From: an uncultured Senegalimassilia sp.
Lineage (GTDB): Bacteria > Actinomycetota > Coriobacteriia > Coriobacteriales > Eggerthellaceae
Length of the DNA: 64,000 bases
Assembly (NCBI RefSeq): GCF_902464545.1
Contig: NZ_CABQJR010000008.1
Coordinates: 1-64,000, forward strand
Direction: 5' to 3'
The notes beneath the pieces are model-generated. The model did no database searches, was not told where the DNA came from, and saw only the letters and a program-made list of their open reading frames with translations. Both the position numbers and the translations under genes were made by a program. Below, one piece after another: positions 8,923 through 17,802 of this stretch (its first letter is position 1; each line of letters begins with the position of its first letter).

Positions 8923-9615
8923 ATGATCTACTACTTGGAAGACGACACGAATATCCGCGATTTGACGGTGTACGCGCTCAAGCAGGCGGGCCTTGAGGCA
9001 GCGGGCTTCGCCCATGCCGGCGACTTCTTCGATGCTTGCCGGGAATCGCTTCCCGATCTGGTGTTGCTCGACATCATGTTACCCGAGATCGACGGACTCG
9101 AGGTTCTCCGCCGCCTGCGCGAGGACCCGGCCACCAAGTTCCTTCCCGTCATGATGCTCACGGCGAAAGGCACCGAGTTCGACAAGGTCAGCGGCCTTGA
9201 TGCGGGCGCCGACGATTACCTGGCCAAACCCTTCGGCATGATGGAGCTGGTCAGCCGCGTGAACGCGCTCTTGCGCCGCGCCGCGGCGCCAACCGCGCCC
9301 GCCGGCGATGTGCTGGAGTGCGGGCCCATCGAGCTGCGCGTGCTCGAGCACACCGTTTCCGCAGGCGGCATCCCCGTCGAGCTCACGCTCAAGGAGTTCG
9401 ACCTGCTGTGCGCACTGCTTCGCAACGTCGGGCGCGTGCTGTCGCGCGGTCAGCTGCTCGAGGACGTATGGGGCATGACGTTCGTGGGCGAGACGCGCAC
9501 TGTCGACGTGCACATCCAAACGCTGCGCCAGAAGCTTTCCGCCGCATGCCCGGGTGCCGATGCCTGCATCAAAACCGTGCGCGGCGTGGGTTACAGCATC
9601 AGACAGCCGGAATAG
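8923..9615 (+). CDS. PhoB/OmpR-family response regulator (second)
   Basis: A 230-residue regulator with the same layout as its upstream neighbour. It has acidic residues at D7/D8, phospho-acceptor D50 (LVLLDIMLPEIDG), MLTAKG and LAKPFGMMELVSRV, then a winged helix ending TVDVHIQTLRQKL and VRGVGYSI. It begins twelve bases after the first regulator stops and is followed eleven bases later by the kinase gene. The two regulators share many stretches and look like a tandem duplication that has since diverged. Which one the kinase phosphorylates cannot be told from sequence. Confidence 0.92.
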   Translation: MIYYLEDDTNIRDLTVYALKQAGLEAAGFAHAGDFFDACRESLPDLVLLDIMLPEIDGLEVLRRLREDPATKFLPVMMLTAKGTEFDKVSGLDAGADDYLAKPFGMMELVSRVNALLRRAAAPTAPAGDVLECGPIELRVLEHTVSAGGIPVELTLKEFDLLCALLRNVGRVLSRGQLLEDVWGMTFVGETRTVDVHIQTLRQKLSAACPGADACIKTVRGVGYSIRQPE

Positions 9616-9626
9616 AGGTTTGCCGC

Positions 9627-11060
9627 ATGAGCCCTTCGCCCGATCACGTTAAAAGCCTTGCCGGCCGCATCTTCACCACCGTTTTGGCGTTTTCCCTGGG
9701 GATTCTTTTGGCCTTTTCCGCGGTGATGGTCAGCATCTTTTATTACTCCTATGAGCATGATGCCGAGCAGGCCCTGGTCCAGGAAGCCAGCCGGGCGGCG
9801 ACGGCCCTTGACGAGGCCCCGGCCGCCGATGTGACCACCGTCTTGTCCCAGCAGTTCAGCGGTATCACCCGCTACACGCTTATCAGCGAAAACGGCCTGG
9901 TGCTCTACGATAGCCAGGCAGACGCCGGTCAGATGGATAACCACGCCTCCCGTCCCGAGGTCAGCAAGGCCGCGCGCACGGGCGAGGCGGTGAGCATGCG
10001 CTATTCGGAAACCTTGGGCACCGATACGGTGTATGCCGCCGAGAAGCTCTCCGATGGGCGCATCGTCCGCTTGTCTGAAACCCGTCATTCCCTGTTCGCC
10101 TTCTTGGGCGAGATGCTCGTGCCAACGCTGTTCGCGCTCGTGGTCGTCGCCGGATTGGTATTCTTGCTGTCCCGGCTGCTCACGCGCCACATCATGAAGC
10201 CTATCGACGCCCTTGACATGGCGGAACCTTTGGAAAACGACATCTACGGGGAAATGGTGCCCCTTCTTCAGCGCATCGACGATCAGCAGACGCAGCTCAA
10301 GAAGCAGAACAAGGAGCTTGCCGAAGCCGAAAGCATGCGCCGCGATTTCTCCAGCAACGTCAGCCACGAGATGAAGACGCCGCTGCAGGTGATATCGGGC
10401 TACGCCGAGCTTATGAAGAACGATATGGTGCTGCCTGAGGACCGGCAGAAGTTCGCCGGCCTTATCTACGACGAGGCGCAGGCGATGCGCGGCCTTATCA
10501 ACGACGTGCTCACGCTTTCGAAGCTCGACGAGAGCGCGTTCGCGCGCGAGGAGCGGCCCATCGACGTGGCGTCCGCTGCCCGACGGATGGCCGGACGCTT
10601 GGAGTCGTTCGCCGCTGACGAGGGCGTATCCATCTCCGTAAAGGGCGGGTCCGCCCACATCAACGGTAGCGAGACGCTTGCCGAGGAGATGCTATACAAC
10701 CTTATCGAGAATGCGGTGCGCTACAACCATGCCGGCGGAAGCGTGTCGGTGCGCGTGTCGCAGGGCGCTGCGTCCGAGGAGGTTTTGGAGGCGCTGCGCG
10801 CGGCAGGGGCGGAGCCGGACCCCGAATCGGTGGTCACGGTGCGCGTGAGCGATACCGGGGCGGGCATTCCCGAGGAGATGCGCGAAAAGGTGTTCGAGCG
10901 GTTCTTCCGTCTGGATAAAAGCCGTTCGAAGGAAACAGGCGGCACGGGCCTGGGGCTTGCCATCGTCAAGCATGCGGTGCAATACCACCACGGCACGATC
11001 TGCGTGGAAGGGGTGCAAGGCGAGGGCACCACGTTCGTGCTCAGGCTGCCTGCGGCGTAG
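9627..11060 (+). CDS. PhoR-type sensor histidine kinase
   Basis: A 477-residue membrane kinase. TM1 spans about residues 17-40, an extracytoplasmic sensor region of about 115 residues follows, and TM2 spans about 163-185. A linker helix leads to the H-box VSHEMKTPLQ with His247. The catalytic domain shows NLIENAVRYN (N box), SDTGAGIPEEM, FFRLDKSRS and GTGLGLAIVKH. It would autophosphorylate and pass phosphate to one or both preceding regulators. The start at 9627 (ATG, weak GAGG upstream) removes about 100 residues of out-of-family sequence in the longer frame. Last gene of the phosphate unit. Confidence 0.93.
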   Translation: MSPSPDHVKSLAGRIFTTVLAFSLGILLAFSAVMVSIFYYSYEHDAEQALVQEASRAATALDEAPAADVTTVLSQQFSGITRYTLISENGLVLYDSQADAGQMDNHASRPEVSKAARTGEAVSMRYSETLGTDTVYAAEKLSDGRIVRLSETRHSLFAFLGEMLVPTLFALVVVAGLVFLLSRLLTRHIMKPIDALDMAEPLENDIYGEMVPLLQRIDDQQTQLKKQNKELAEAESMRRDFSSNVSHEMKTPLQVISGYAELMKNDMVLPEDRQKFAGLIYDEAQAMRGLINDVLTLSKLDESAFAREERPIDVASAARRMAGRLESFAADEGVSISVKGGSAHINGSETLAEEMLYNLIENAVRYNHAGGSVSVRVSQGAASEEVLEALRAAGAEPDPESVVTVRVSDTGAGIPEEMREKVFERFFRLDKSRSKETGGTGLGLAIVKHAVQYHHGTICVEGVQGEGTTFVLRLPAA

Positions 11061-11117
11061 CTGCTTTTCGCAAGATGGTTGCGGGTATGATGGCGGGGCG
11101 GGCTGGATTCGGGCATG

Positions 11118-11294
11118 AAAAAAGTCCCACCCCCGGCCGGAAGGATGAACCCACCTCAACAAGGTGGGTGCTCGCAGCTTGCTTCCCGGCTTTCGTGCCA
11201 ACGGGCGCGAATCTCCGTTTCACTTGCTATCTTGAGCTCCCTCGGAAATAGCATCGGTCCATCGCAAAAAGTACGGCGACAAGGGTGGAACCTG
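11118..11294 (-). ncRNA. ssrS: Candidate 6S RNA
   Basis: On the minus strand, GUUCCACCC near the 5' end pairs over nine bases (one G-U) with GGGUGGGAC just before a six-T run (11118-11123). On the plus strand the same pairing would contain a C-A mismatch, which favours the minus strand. A GCUAU/AUAGC apical hairpin and a CCCACCU/AGGUGGG side hairpin occupy the interior, leaving a large open central region. A promoter (-35 TTTACT, 16-base spacer, -10 TATACT at 11301-11328) predicts about 177 nt. Size, closed ends and central bubble fit 6S RNA, and a neighbouring rarA is known for Gram-positive 6S genes. Identity is inferred. Confidence 0.6.
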
Positions 11295-11300
11295 ATATCG

Positions 11301-11328
11301 AGTATATGGGACCTCAAGGCAAAGTAAA
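11301..11328 (-). promoter_or_regulatory. Promoter of the minus-strand small RNA
   Basis: Read on the minus strand: -35 TTTACT (11323-11328), 16-base spacer, -10 TATACT (11301-11306). Transcription would start near 11294, just ahead of the closing stem of the candidate 6S RNA. Confidence 0.5.
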
Positions 11329-11423
11329 GTCTTGACAGAATCGGTGAAGCAGGTGTAAGCAAGCCGTTGCTTTTCGAGCTGAGCGAGACGCCCCGTTTTT
11401 CTCTAGGCAAACAAACGTTCGCG

Positions 11424-11432
11424 TGCTATCAT
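11424..11432 (+). promoter_or_regulatory. Extended -10 promoter element before rarA
   Basis: TGC followed by TATCAT forms an extended -10 (TGnTATnnT) about 30 bases before the rarA start. No good -35 hexamer sits at the usual distance, as is common for extended -10 promoters. Confidence 0.4.
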
Positions 11433-11461
11433 GGTTTGCCAATCAACAGGCAGGGGTGGTC

Positions 11462-12931
11462 ATGGACACGCTATTCACGGCAATGGAGAACGAACGCAAG
11501 CAGCAGGTGGCGCCGCTGGCGGTGCGCATGCGCCCGCGAACGCTGGAAGATGTGGTGGGGCAGCAGGATGCCGTGGGCCCGGGCAGCTGGTTGCGTGCGG
11601 CCATCGAGCAGGACAACGTCAGCTCGGTCATCCTCTACGGCCCGGCGGGAACCGGCAAAACCTCCATCGCTCACGTCATCGCCGAATCCACGAAGGCCAC
11701 GTTCGTGGAGGTGTCGGCCATCGGCGGCACCGTATCCGACCTGCGCCGGGAAATCGACGCCGCCGAGAAGCGCTTGGCGCTCAACGGCTCGCGTACCATC
11801 CTGTTTGTGGACGAGATCCATCGATTCAATCGCAGTCAGCAGGATGCGCTTCTCCATGCGGTGGAGAACCGCACCGTGGTGCTGGTGGGCGCCACCACTG
11901 AAAACCCGTTTTTCGAAGTGAACTCCGCGCTGATCAGCCGTTCGCGCGTAGTCGGTCTCAAGGGGCTCTCCGACGGCGATGTGGCGCAGTTGGTCGATCG
12001 GGCCGTTGCCGACTCTCGCGGGCTGGACGGCTTGTATAAGCTCGACCCGGCTGCTCGCAGCGCTATCGTGCTCTTGGCGGGCGGCGATGGCCGCGCATCG
12101 CTTACCACCCTCGAGCTTGCGGCGGGCATGCAGCAGCCCGGCACGCGCGAGGACCCTGCCGTTATCACGAAGGCGCAGGTGGAAAGCGCTACGCCGCATC
12201 GCGCATTGCCGTATGACAAGAACAAGGATATGCATTACGACATCATATCCGCATTCATCAAGTCCATGCGCGGTTCCGATCCCGATGCGGCGCTGTATTG
12301 GCTCGCCCGTATGATCGATGGGGGAGAGGACCCCAAATACATCGCGCGCCGAATGCTCATCCATGCGTCCGAGGACGTGGGCAACGCCGATCCTCAGGCA
12401 TTGCTGGTGGCCGCGGCAGCGTTCAAATCAGCGGAGGTCATCGGGTATCCCGAATGCCGCATCAATTTGGCGCAGGCGGCTACCTATATAGCTCTTGCGC
12501 CGAAAAGTAACGCGTGCGAAGCAGGCATCGATGCTGCCTTGGCGGAAGTACGCAACGGGCCCAAGCGCGATGTCCCCGACTACCTCCGTGACAGGCATCG
12601 TCCCGGCTCCGAGCATTACGGCGCGTACAAATACCCGCACGATTATCCTGCAGGCTGGGTCGACCAGCGCTATCTGCCCGAAGGGCTTGAGCGCGGTTGC
12701 TTTTATCATCCCTCCGAGCGCGGTTGGGAGTCGTATCGCGTAGATGCCGCGGCGCGCGATCGGGCGCAGGCTATGCATACGGCAGCCCGAGATAGGGCGC
12801 AGGCTGCCCATGCGGCGGTAGGAGGCAATCATGGGGCTGGGTTGCCGAAGGGCAAGCCGGTCGATGTCGAGGCGAACGGTTTGCGCAGCGGGTCGAAGAA
12901 GCCGGGCGCGCGGGATGCTTCCGAAGGCTAG
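11462..12931 (+). CDS. rarA: Replication-associated recombination protein A (RarA/MgsA)
   Basis: A 489-residue AAA+ ATPase related to clamp loaders, acting at stalled forks. Near the N-terminus it has RMRPRTLEDVVGQ, then Walker A YGPAGTGKTS, Walker B LFVDEIHRFNRSQQDALL, sensor 1 VGATTENP and the tetramerisation region HYDIISAFIKSMRGSDPDAA. The MgsA C-terminal domain follows (GNADPQALLVAAAA and DVPDYLRDRH). It is about 45 residues longer than usual because of a low-complexity tail containing two near-identical AARDRAQA-H units. The start at 11462 is chosen because upstream residues match nothing in the family. Confidence 0.93.
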   Translation: MDTLFTAMENERKQQVAPLAVRMRPRTLEDVVGQQDAVGPGSWLRAAIEQDNVSSVILYGPAGTGKTSIAHVIAESTKATFVEVSAIGGTVSDLRREIDAAEKRLALNGSRTILFVDEIHRFNRSQQDALLHAVENRTVVLVGATTENPFFEVNSALISRSRVVGLKGLSDGDVAQLVDRAVADSRGLDGLYKLDPAARSAIVLLAGGDGRASLTTLELAAGMQQPGTREDPAVITKAQVESATPHRALPYDKNKDMHYDIISAFIKSMRGSDPDAALYWLARMIDGGEDPKYIARRMLIHASEDVGNADPQALLVAAAAFKSAEVIGYPECRINLAQAATYIALAPKSNACEAGIDAALAEVRNGPKRDVPDYLRDRHRPGSEHYGAYKYPHDYPAGWVDQRYLPEGLERGCFYHPSERGWESYRVDAAARDRAQAMHTAARDRAQAAHAAVGGNHGAGLPKGKPVDVEANGLRSGSKKPGARDASEG

Positions 12932-13113
12932 GAACCGGGTGCCCGTTAGGCGCTTCTTCTTAAGGAGCGCAAGGCAAAACCCCACGTCTTTTCGAAGGTA
13001 ACTGCATTGCAACCGCTATGAACGGCGGGTGTAAACGCATGCGTCGGCGGGGTAGAATCCAAGACCGCATGCTATAGTTGGCGGCGTATATGGATATATG
13101 AAGGAGGCGTCTG
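12932..13113 (+). promoter_or_regulatory. Short intergenic region with extended -10
   Basis: No gene. TGC plus TATAGT (13070-13078) is an extended -10 element ahead of the DUF948 gene, and AAGGAGG (13101-13107) is its ribosome-binding site. Confidence 0.4.
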
Positions 13114-13746
13114 GTGGATTTCGGCGAAGTTATGGGCGTGGTTTTGCCTATCGTGTACGTGGTGCTCGGCGTGGCTTTGGTGTGGTTCGTGATCGAGCTT
13201 GTCATCACCGTGCGCAAAACGCGCACCACGGTTGACAAGATGAAGGAGCAACTCGACCCGACGCTTGAAAGCGTGCAGCGCATCACGAAATCGCTCGAGC
13301 CCGCTATGGACAAGGTCGATCCGCTCGTCGATCGCGTGTCCTTGACCGTGGATGCGGCGAATCTCGAGATCATGCGCCTCGATCAGATCTTGGAGGATGT
13401 CAGCGACATCACCGACTCCGCCTCGAATGCGGTGGGCGCGGTTGAGGCCGCCACGAACGCTCCCATGGAGATCATGAACAACGTCACCTCCAAGGTTCGC
13501 GAGAAGCTCAAGTCCAAGCATGCCAGCGATGAATCGGTCGCTCTTGGCGAGGCGAAGGCGAAGGCCCAAGCCGCAGCATTGGCAGGCGTGCCGGACGAGG
13601 GAGACGATGCTCAGGGCGGCACCCCCTCCAAGGTCCAGGCAAACGACGACGATGCGCCCCAGCAAGTCCAGCCTGATGACCAGCCTGAGCAGCCTGCGTA
13701 CTTCACGTATGCTCCCCAGGGCAACGATTCCTCCCAGGAGCGCTAG
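13114..13746 (+). CDS. DUF948-type membrane-anchored protein
   Basis: A 210-residue protein with one N-terminal transmembrane helix (about residues 7-30, VLPIVYVVLGVALVWFVIEL). A long amphipathic helical region follows (VDKMKEQLDPTLESVQRITKSLEP, VDPLVDRVSLTVDAANLEI), as in the DUF948 general-stress family. The C-terminal 60 residues are a disordered Asp/Gln/Pro/Ala-rich tail. The start is GTG with a strong AAGGAGG eight bases upstream. It lies twelve bases before a permease gene, so the pair is probably cotranscribed. Function in the family is not firmly known; a membrane-proximal coiled-coil role is all that can be inferred. Confidence 0.75.
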   Translation: MDFGEVMGVVLPIVYVVLGVALVWFVIELVITVRKTRTTVDKMKEQLDPTLESVQRITKSLEPAMDKVDPLVDRVSLTVDAANLEIMRLDQILEDVSDITDSASNAVGAVEAATNAPMEIMNNVTSKVREKLKSKHASDESVALGEAKAKAQAAALAGVPDEGDDAQGGTPSKVQANDDDAPQQVQPDDQPEQPAYFTYAPQGNDSSQER

Positions 13747-13758
13747 GAGCTGGTATCC

Positions 13759-15036
13759 ATGGCCACCAATCCCGATGTCGCGATGGAGAAGGCACGCCGA
13801 CGGTTTCTCATGGTATGGACCGCAGTAGGCGCCATCCTGCTCACAGGTGCAGCGGTCTACCTCATCAACATCCTCAGCGTCCCGATCGGCATCTTGCTCT
13901 GGACGCTGGTCATCGTGTTCTGCCTGCGTGGCACGGTGAACAAGCTGGAATCCAAGGGCGTGCCGCGCCCGGCGGGAACGGGCATCGCCTATCTGCTCAT
14001 GTTCGCCGTGCTGGCGATCGTCAGCTTCCTTATGCTCTCCCCGGCGTTCGGCTTCGGCGAGCAGTTCACCGACCTGGTTCAGAGCATCCCCGGCTACATC
14101 AACGACTTCATGGGCTGGGCAAACGGTGTGTATGCTCGCTATTCCGATGTGTTCCAGAACAACACGGTGCAAGCTTATATGAACGAGGCCTTGTCCTCTA
14201 TGGGCTCGGCGGCATCCGATGTGGCGCGCCAGAGCGCCACGGGCGTGGTCGCCGTCGGCGCCGGCGTGGTGAACACGGGTATAGCGATCGGCTTTGCCCT
14301 GGTCATAGCGTTTTGGATTCTCATCGAGCTTCCTGCGCTCGGTCGCGAGACCATGCGGTTGGCGGGTCCTTCCCGTCGCGAGACCATGGATATGCTGCAT
14401 GTCACGTTCACGCGCGTCATGGGCGGCTATATCAAGGGCACGCTCATCCAGTGCGGCGTCATCGGGGTGGCATGTGGCGTGCTGTTCGCTATCTCGGGCA
14501 TTCCTAATTACGCCGCGCTCGGCATCATCGCCGGCATTTTGAACATCATCCCCATCGTGGGCCCGTGGCTCGGCGGAGCGCTGGCGGCGCTTGTGGGCGT
14601 GTTCGTCAGCCCGTGGATCGCGTTGGTGGCGCTTGTGGGCACCATCATCATCCAGCAAGCGGTGTATACGTTCGTATCCCCGAAGATCATGGCATCATCG
14701 GTGGACATCCATCCGGCGCTCACCCTTATCGCCTTGGTTGCGGGAAGCGCGATCGGCGGGGCCATGAGCGGGTTCACCGGCTCGCTTGTGGGCATGCTGG
14801 CCTCTATTCCCGCCGTGGCGGTTATGAAGTCCGTTTTCGTGTATTATTTCGAGAAGCAAACCGGGCGCCAGCTGGTTGCCGAGGACGGTGTGTTCTTCCA
14901 GGGCACGCCTCGATCCGACGGATCGCTCGACCCCATCGCCGATGCAACGTCCCCTCATCCGGACGCTTCGACGGGCTTCTCCCTTCCGAAGGTGGGCCGC
15001 GGCAAAGAGCAACGTCGCGACGGCGATCGGCAATAG
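13759..15036 (+). CDS. AI-2E family transporter (PerM/YdiK type)
   Basis: A 425-residue polytopic membrane protein of the AI-2E transporter family, with about eight helices. Visible signatures include PAGTGIAYLLMFAVLAIV near the second helix pair, the central amphipathic region, and GILNIIPIVGPWLGGALAALVG followed by IIIQQAVYTFVSPKIM, characteristic of the C-terminal half. Family members export small molecules or act as ion antiporters; the true substrate cannot be read from sequence. The last 60 residues are hydrophilic. A permease of this family just before alaS is also seen in Firmicutes. Confidence 0.85.
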   Translation: MATNPDVAMEKARRRFLMVWTAVGAILLTGAAVYLINILSVPIGILLWTLVIVFCLRGTVNKLESKGVPRPAGTGIAYLLMFAVLAIVSFLMLSPAFGFGEQFTDLVQSIPGYINDFMGWANGVYARYSDVFQNNTVQAYMNEALSSMGSAASDVARQSATGVVAVGAGVVNTGIAIGFALVIAFWILIELPALGRETMRLAGPSRRETMDMLHVTFTRVMGGYIKGTLIQCGVIGVACGVLFAISGIPNYAALGIIAGILNIIPIVGPWLGGALAALVGVFVSPWIALVALVGTIIIQQAVYTFVSPKIMASSVDIHPALTLIALVAGSAIGGAMSGFTGSLVGMLASIPAVAVMKSVFVYYFEKQTGRQLVAEDGVFFQGTPRSDGSLDPIADATSPHPDASTGFSLPKVGRGKEQRRDGDRQ

Positions 15037-15085
15037 GGCGCACGCGCGCCGATTTAAGGCAAGGCATAGTTAGAAAGACAGGCAC

Positions 15086-17719
15086 ATGGAGTACATGACT
15101 AGCGCGGAAATCCGCGAGAAGTACTTGAAGTTCTTCGAGAGCAAGGGCTGCAAACGCATGCCGTCCTCCTCTCTTATCCCCGATGATCCCTCGCTGCTGC
15201 TTACCAGCGCAGGCATGGTGCAGTTCAAGCCCTACTTCCTTCACCAGAAGGAACTCGACTCCGCATATATCGGCACCACCACGGTGCAGAAGTGCGTGCG
15301 CACCAACGACATCGACAATATCGGCGATGCTCGCCACCTGTCGTTCTTTGAGATGCTGGGCAACTTCAGCTTCGGCTGCTACTTCAAGCACGAGATGTGC
15401 TCATGGGCCTTCGAGTTCTCCACGGAGGTGCTCGGCCTTCCGAAGGACAAGCTGTACTTCACCGTGTTCGAGGACGACGACGAGACCATCGAGATCTGGA
15501 AGTCGCTTGGCGTGGCCGAAGACCACATCTCCCGTTTGGGCGAGGACGACAACTTCTGGCGCGCCGGACCTACCGGCCCGTGCGGCCCGTGCTCCGAGAT
15601 CTACTTCGATCAGGGCCCCGAGGTGGGTTGCGGCAGCCCCGACTGCAAGCCGGGCTGCGATTGCGACCGCTTCCTGGAGTACTGGAACTGCGTGTTCACC
15701 CAGTACGACGGCCAGGAGGACGGCACGCTGGCCCCGCTTAAGACCAAGAACATCGATACCGGCATGGGCCTGGAGCGCATGGCCGCCATCATGCAGGGCG
15801 TCACGAACAACTACGACACCGACGTGCTTCGCAGCCTGGTCGGCGTGGGCGAGCGTTTGGCCGGCGTCGAGTACGGCAAGGACGAGGCTGCCGACCTGTG
15901 CCTGCGCATCATGGCCGACCACAGCCGTTCTGTCACGTTCATGATCGCCGATGGCATCCTGCCCTCCAACGAGGGCCGCGGCTACGTGCTGCGCCGCCTG
16001 CTGCGCCGCGCCGTCATGAAGGGCCATATGCTTGGCCTGGACAAGCCGTTCCTCAACGAGTACGTTGACGAGCTGGTCAAGCTCATGGGCAGCGTGTATC
16101 CCGAGGTCATCGATAACCGCGAGCTCATCCGCGGCATCATCTTGTCCGAGGAGGAGCGCTTCGGCGCCAACCTGCGCCAGGGCCGTGCGTTCCTGTCCGA
16201 GTCCCTTGATAAGCTCGAGGGCACCACGCTTCCCGGCGAGCAGGCGTTCACCCTGCACGATACCTACGGCTTCCCCGTGGACATCACGCGCGAGCTGTGC
16301 GAGGAGCGCGGCGTCGTGGTGGACATGGAGGGCTTCGAGCGTTGCATGGAGGCGCAGCGCGATCGCGCTCGTGCGGCCAACGTCAAGGACGCCGAGGCGG
16401 CCTGGTCGACGTACGGCGGCATCCACGCCGAGCTGCTCAAGGAGCTTGGTGCCACGAAGTTCGTCGGTTACCAGGAGCTTTCCGCTCAAGCAACGGTCAG
16501 CGCGCTTATCGCCGACGGCGAGCGCGTGAGCGAGCTGCAGGCCGGCCAGACCGGCGAAGCGGTTCTGGACGTAACCCCGTTTTATGCTGAGATGGGCGGC
16601 GAAGTGGGGGATACGGGCGTCATCGAGGCCGATGGCGTCAAGGTCCAGGTCGTCGACACGAAGGCTCCCGAGAAGGGCCTTGTCTGCCATGTGGTGAAGG
16701 TGCTCGAGGGCACCCTTTCCCAGGGTGCTGCCGTCACGGCCTCCGTGGATGCGGACCGCCGTGCGCGCGTCACGCGCAACCATACCGCCACGCATATCTT
16801 GCACGCCGCGCTGCGTCAGGTCCTTGGTGAGCATGTCTCCCAGGCCGGCAGCTACGTGGGTCCCGACCGCCTTCGCTTCGACTTCACGCACTTCGCCGCG
16901 GTCACGGCGGAGCAGCTGGCGCAGGTCGAGCGCGTTGCCAACGAGTTCATCATGTCCGCAACGCCCACCAACATTTACGAGACCTCGCTTGATGCGGCTC
17001 GCGAAAGCGGCGTCACCGCGCTGTTCGGCGAGAAGTACGGCGATCAGGTGCGCGTCGTCGAGTGCGGCGGGTTCTCCCGCGAGCTGTGCGGCGGTTGCCA
17101 TGTCGCCAACACCGCTGAGATCGGCATCATGAAGATCACGTCCGAAACCAGCGTGGGCGCGAACGTGCGCCGTATCGAGGCCGTCACCAGCTATGGCGCC
17201 CTCGATTACATCAACAAGGTCGAGGCAGAGCTGAAGGAAACCGCCGAAGAGCTGCGCGTCCCGCTGTTCGACGTGTCCGAGCGCACCGCCGCCAACGTCA
17301 AGCAGCTGCGCGAGTTCCAGAAGAAGGCCAAGCAGACCAAGGGCATCGTGTCCGACGACAACATCACCAAGCTCGTCGACTCCGCCGTGAAGTCCGCTGC
17401 CGGCTACCCTGTGGTCATCTCCCGTGTGAAGATCGCCGATGCGGGCGGCCTTCGCAACGGTTGGGACGTCCTGTCCGCCCGTATGGCCGAGCCCGGCGCA
17501 TGCGTGCTCATCGGCGAGAAGGACGGCAAGGCCGTGCTGATGGCCGCCGGCACGCCCGAGGCCGTCGAGGCCGGCTTCAACGCCGGTGCCGTCATCAAGG
17601 CCATCGCGCCTTGCGTGCAGGGCGGTGGCGGCGGCAAGCCGGCCATGGCGCAGGCCGGCGGCAAGAACGCCGCGGGCATCGATGATGCGCTCGAGGCTGC
17701 TCGCAAGATGCTGCTGTAG
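15086..17719 (+). CDS. alaS: Alanyl-tRNA synthetase
   Basis: A full-length 877-residue enzyme that charges tRNA-Ala. The class II catalytic core starts at the N-terminus (EIREKYLKFFESKGC, with motif 2 around VRTNDIDNIG and RHLSFFEMLGNFSFG). The editing domain carries HTATHILHAAL (HxxxH zinc motif) and CGGCHVANT. The C-terminal DHHA1 domain ends QGGGGGKPAMAQAGGKN. An extra cysteine-rich insert, CGSPDCKPGCDCDR (about residues 185-200), sits where bacterial AlaRS proteins carry a zinc-binding loop. A strong terminator follows, so alaS ends its transcription unit. Confidence 0.97.
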   Translation: MEYMTSAEIREKYLKFFESKGCKRMPSSSLIPDDPSLLLTSAGMVQFKPYFLHQKELDSAYIGTTTVQKCVRTNDIDNIGDARHLSFFEMLGNFSFGCYFKHEMCSWAFEFSTEVLGLPKDKLYFTVFEDDDETIEIWKSLGVAEDHISRLGEDDNFWRAGPTGPCGPCSEIYFDQGPEVGCGSPDCKPGCDCDRFLEYWNCVFTQYDGQEDGTLAPLKTKNIDTGMGLERMAAIMQGVTNNYDTDVLRSLVGVGERLAGVEYGKDEAADLCLRIMADHSRSVTFMIADGILPSNEGRGYVLRRLLRRAVMKGHMLGLDKPFLNEYVDELVKLMGSVYPEVIDNRELIRGIILSEEERFGANLRQGRAFLSESLDKLEGTTLPGEQAFTLHDTYGFPVDITRELCEERGVVVDMEGFERCMEAQRDRARAANVKDAEAAWSTYGGIHAELLKELGATKFVGYQELSAQATVSALIADGERVSELQAGQTGEAVLDVTPFYAEMGGEVGDTGVIEADGVKVQVVDTKAPEKGLVCHVVKVLEGTLSQGAAVTASVDADRRARVTRNHTATHILHAALRQVLGEHVSQAGSYVGPDRLRFDFTHFAAVTAEQLAQVERVANEFIMSATPTNIYETSLDAARESGVTALFGEKYGDQVRVVECGGFSRELCGGCHVANTAEIGIMKITSETSVGANVRRIEAVTSYGALDYINKVEAELKETAEELRVPLFDVSERTAANVKQLREFQKKAKQTKGIVSDDNITKLVDSAVKSAAGYPVVISRVKIADAGGLRNGWDVLSARMAEPGACVLIGEKDGKAVLMAAGTPEAVEAGFNAGAVIKAIAPCVQGGGGGKPAMAQAGGKNAAGIDDALEAARKMLL

Positions 17720-17737
17720 CTTTTGATGCAGCTTTCA

Positions 17738-17769
17738 CGCCCCGCTGCCCTTGGCTGCGGGGCGTTTTT
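17738..17769 (+). terminator. Intrinsic terminator of alaS
   Basis: CGCCCCGC (17738-17745) pairs with GCGGGGCG (17757-17764), followed by five Ts. Classic rho-independent form. Confidence 0.88.
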
Positions 17770-17802
17770 CTTATCCGTTCGTTGCGTAAGGTTAGGTCGA
17801 CA

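Noticed and set aside
11281..11292. AAGGGTGGAACC resembles the T-box antiterminator sequence on the plus strand
   Set aside because: The following GCG is missing, no specifier stem or T run is seen, the next gene is rarA rather than an amino-acid gene, and the same bases form the closing stem of the minus-strand RNA.
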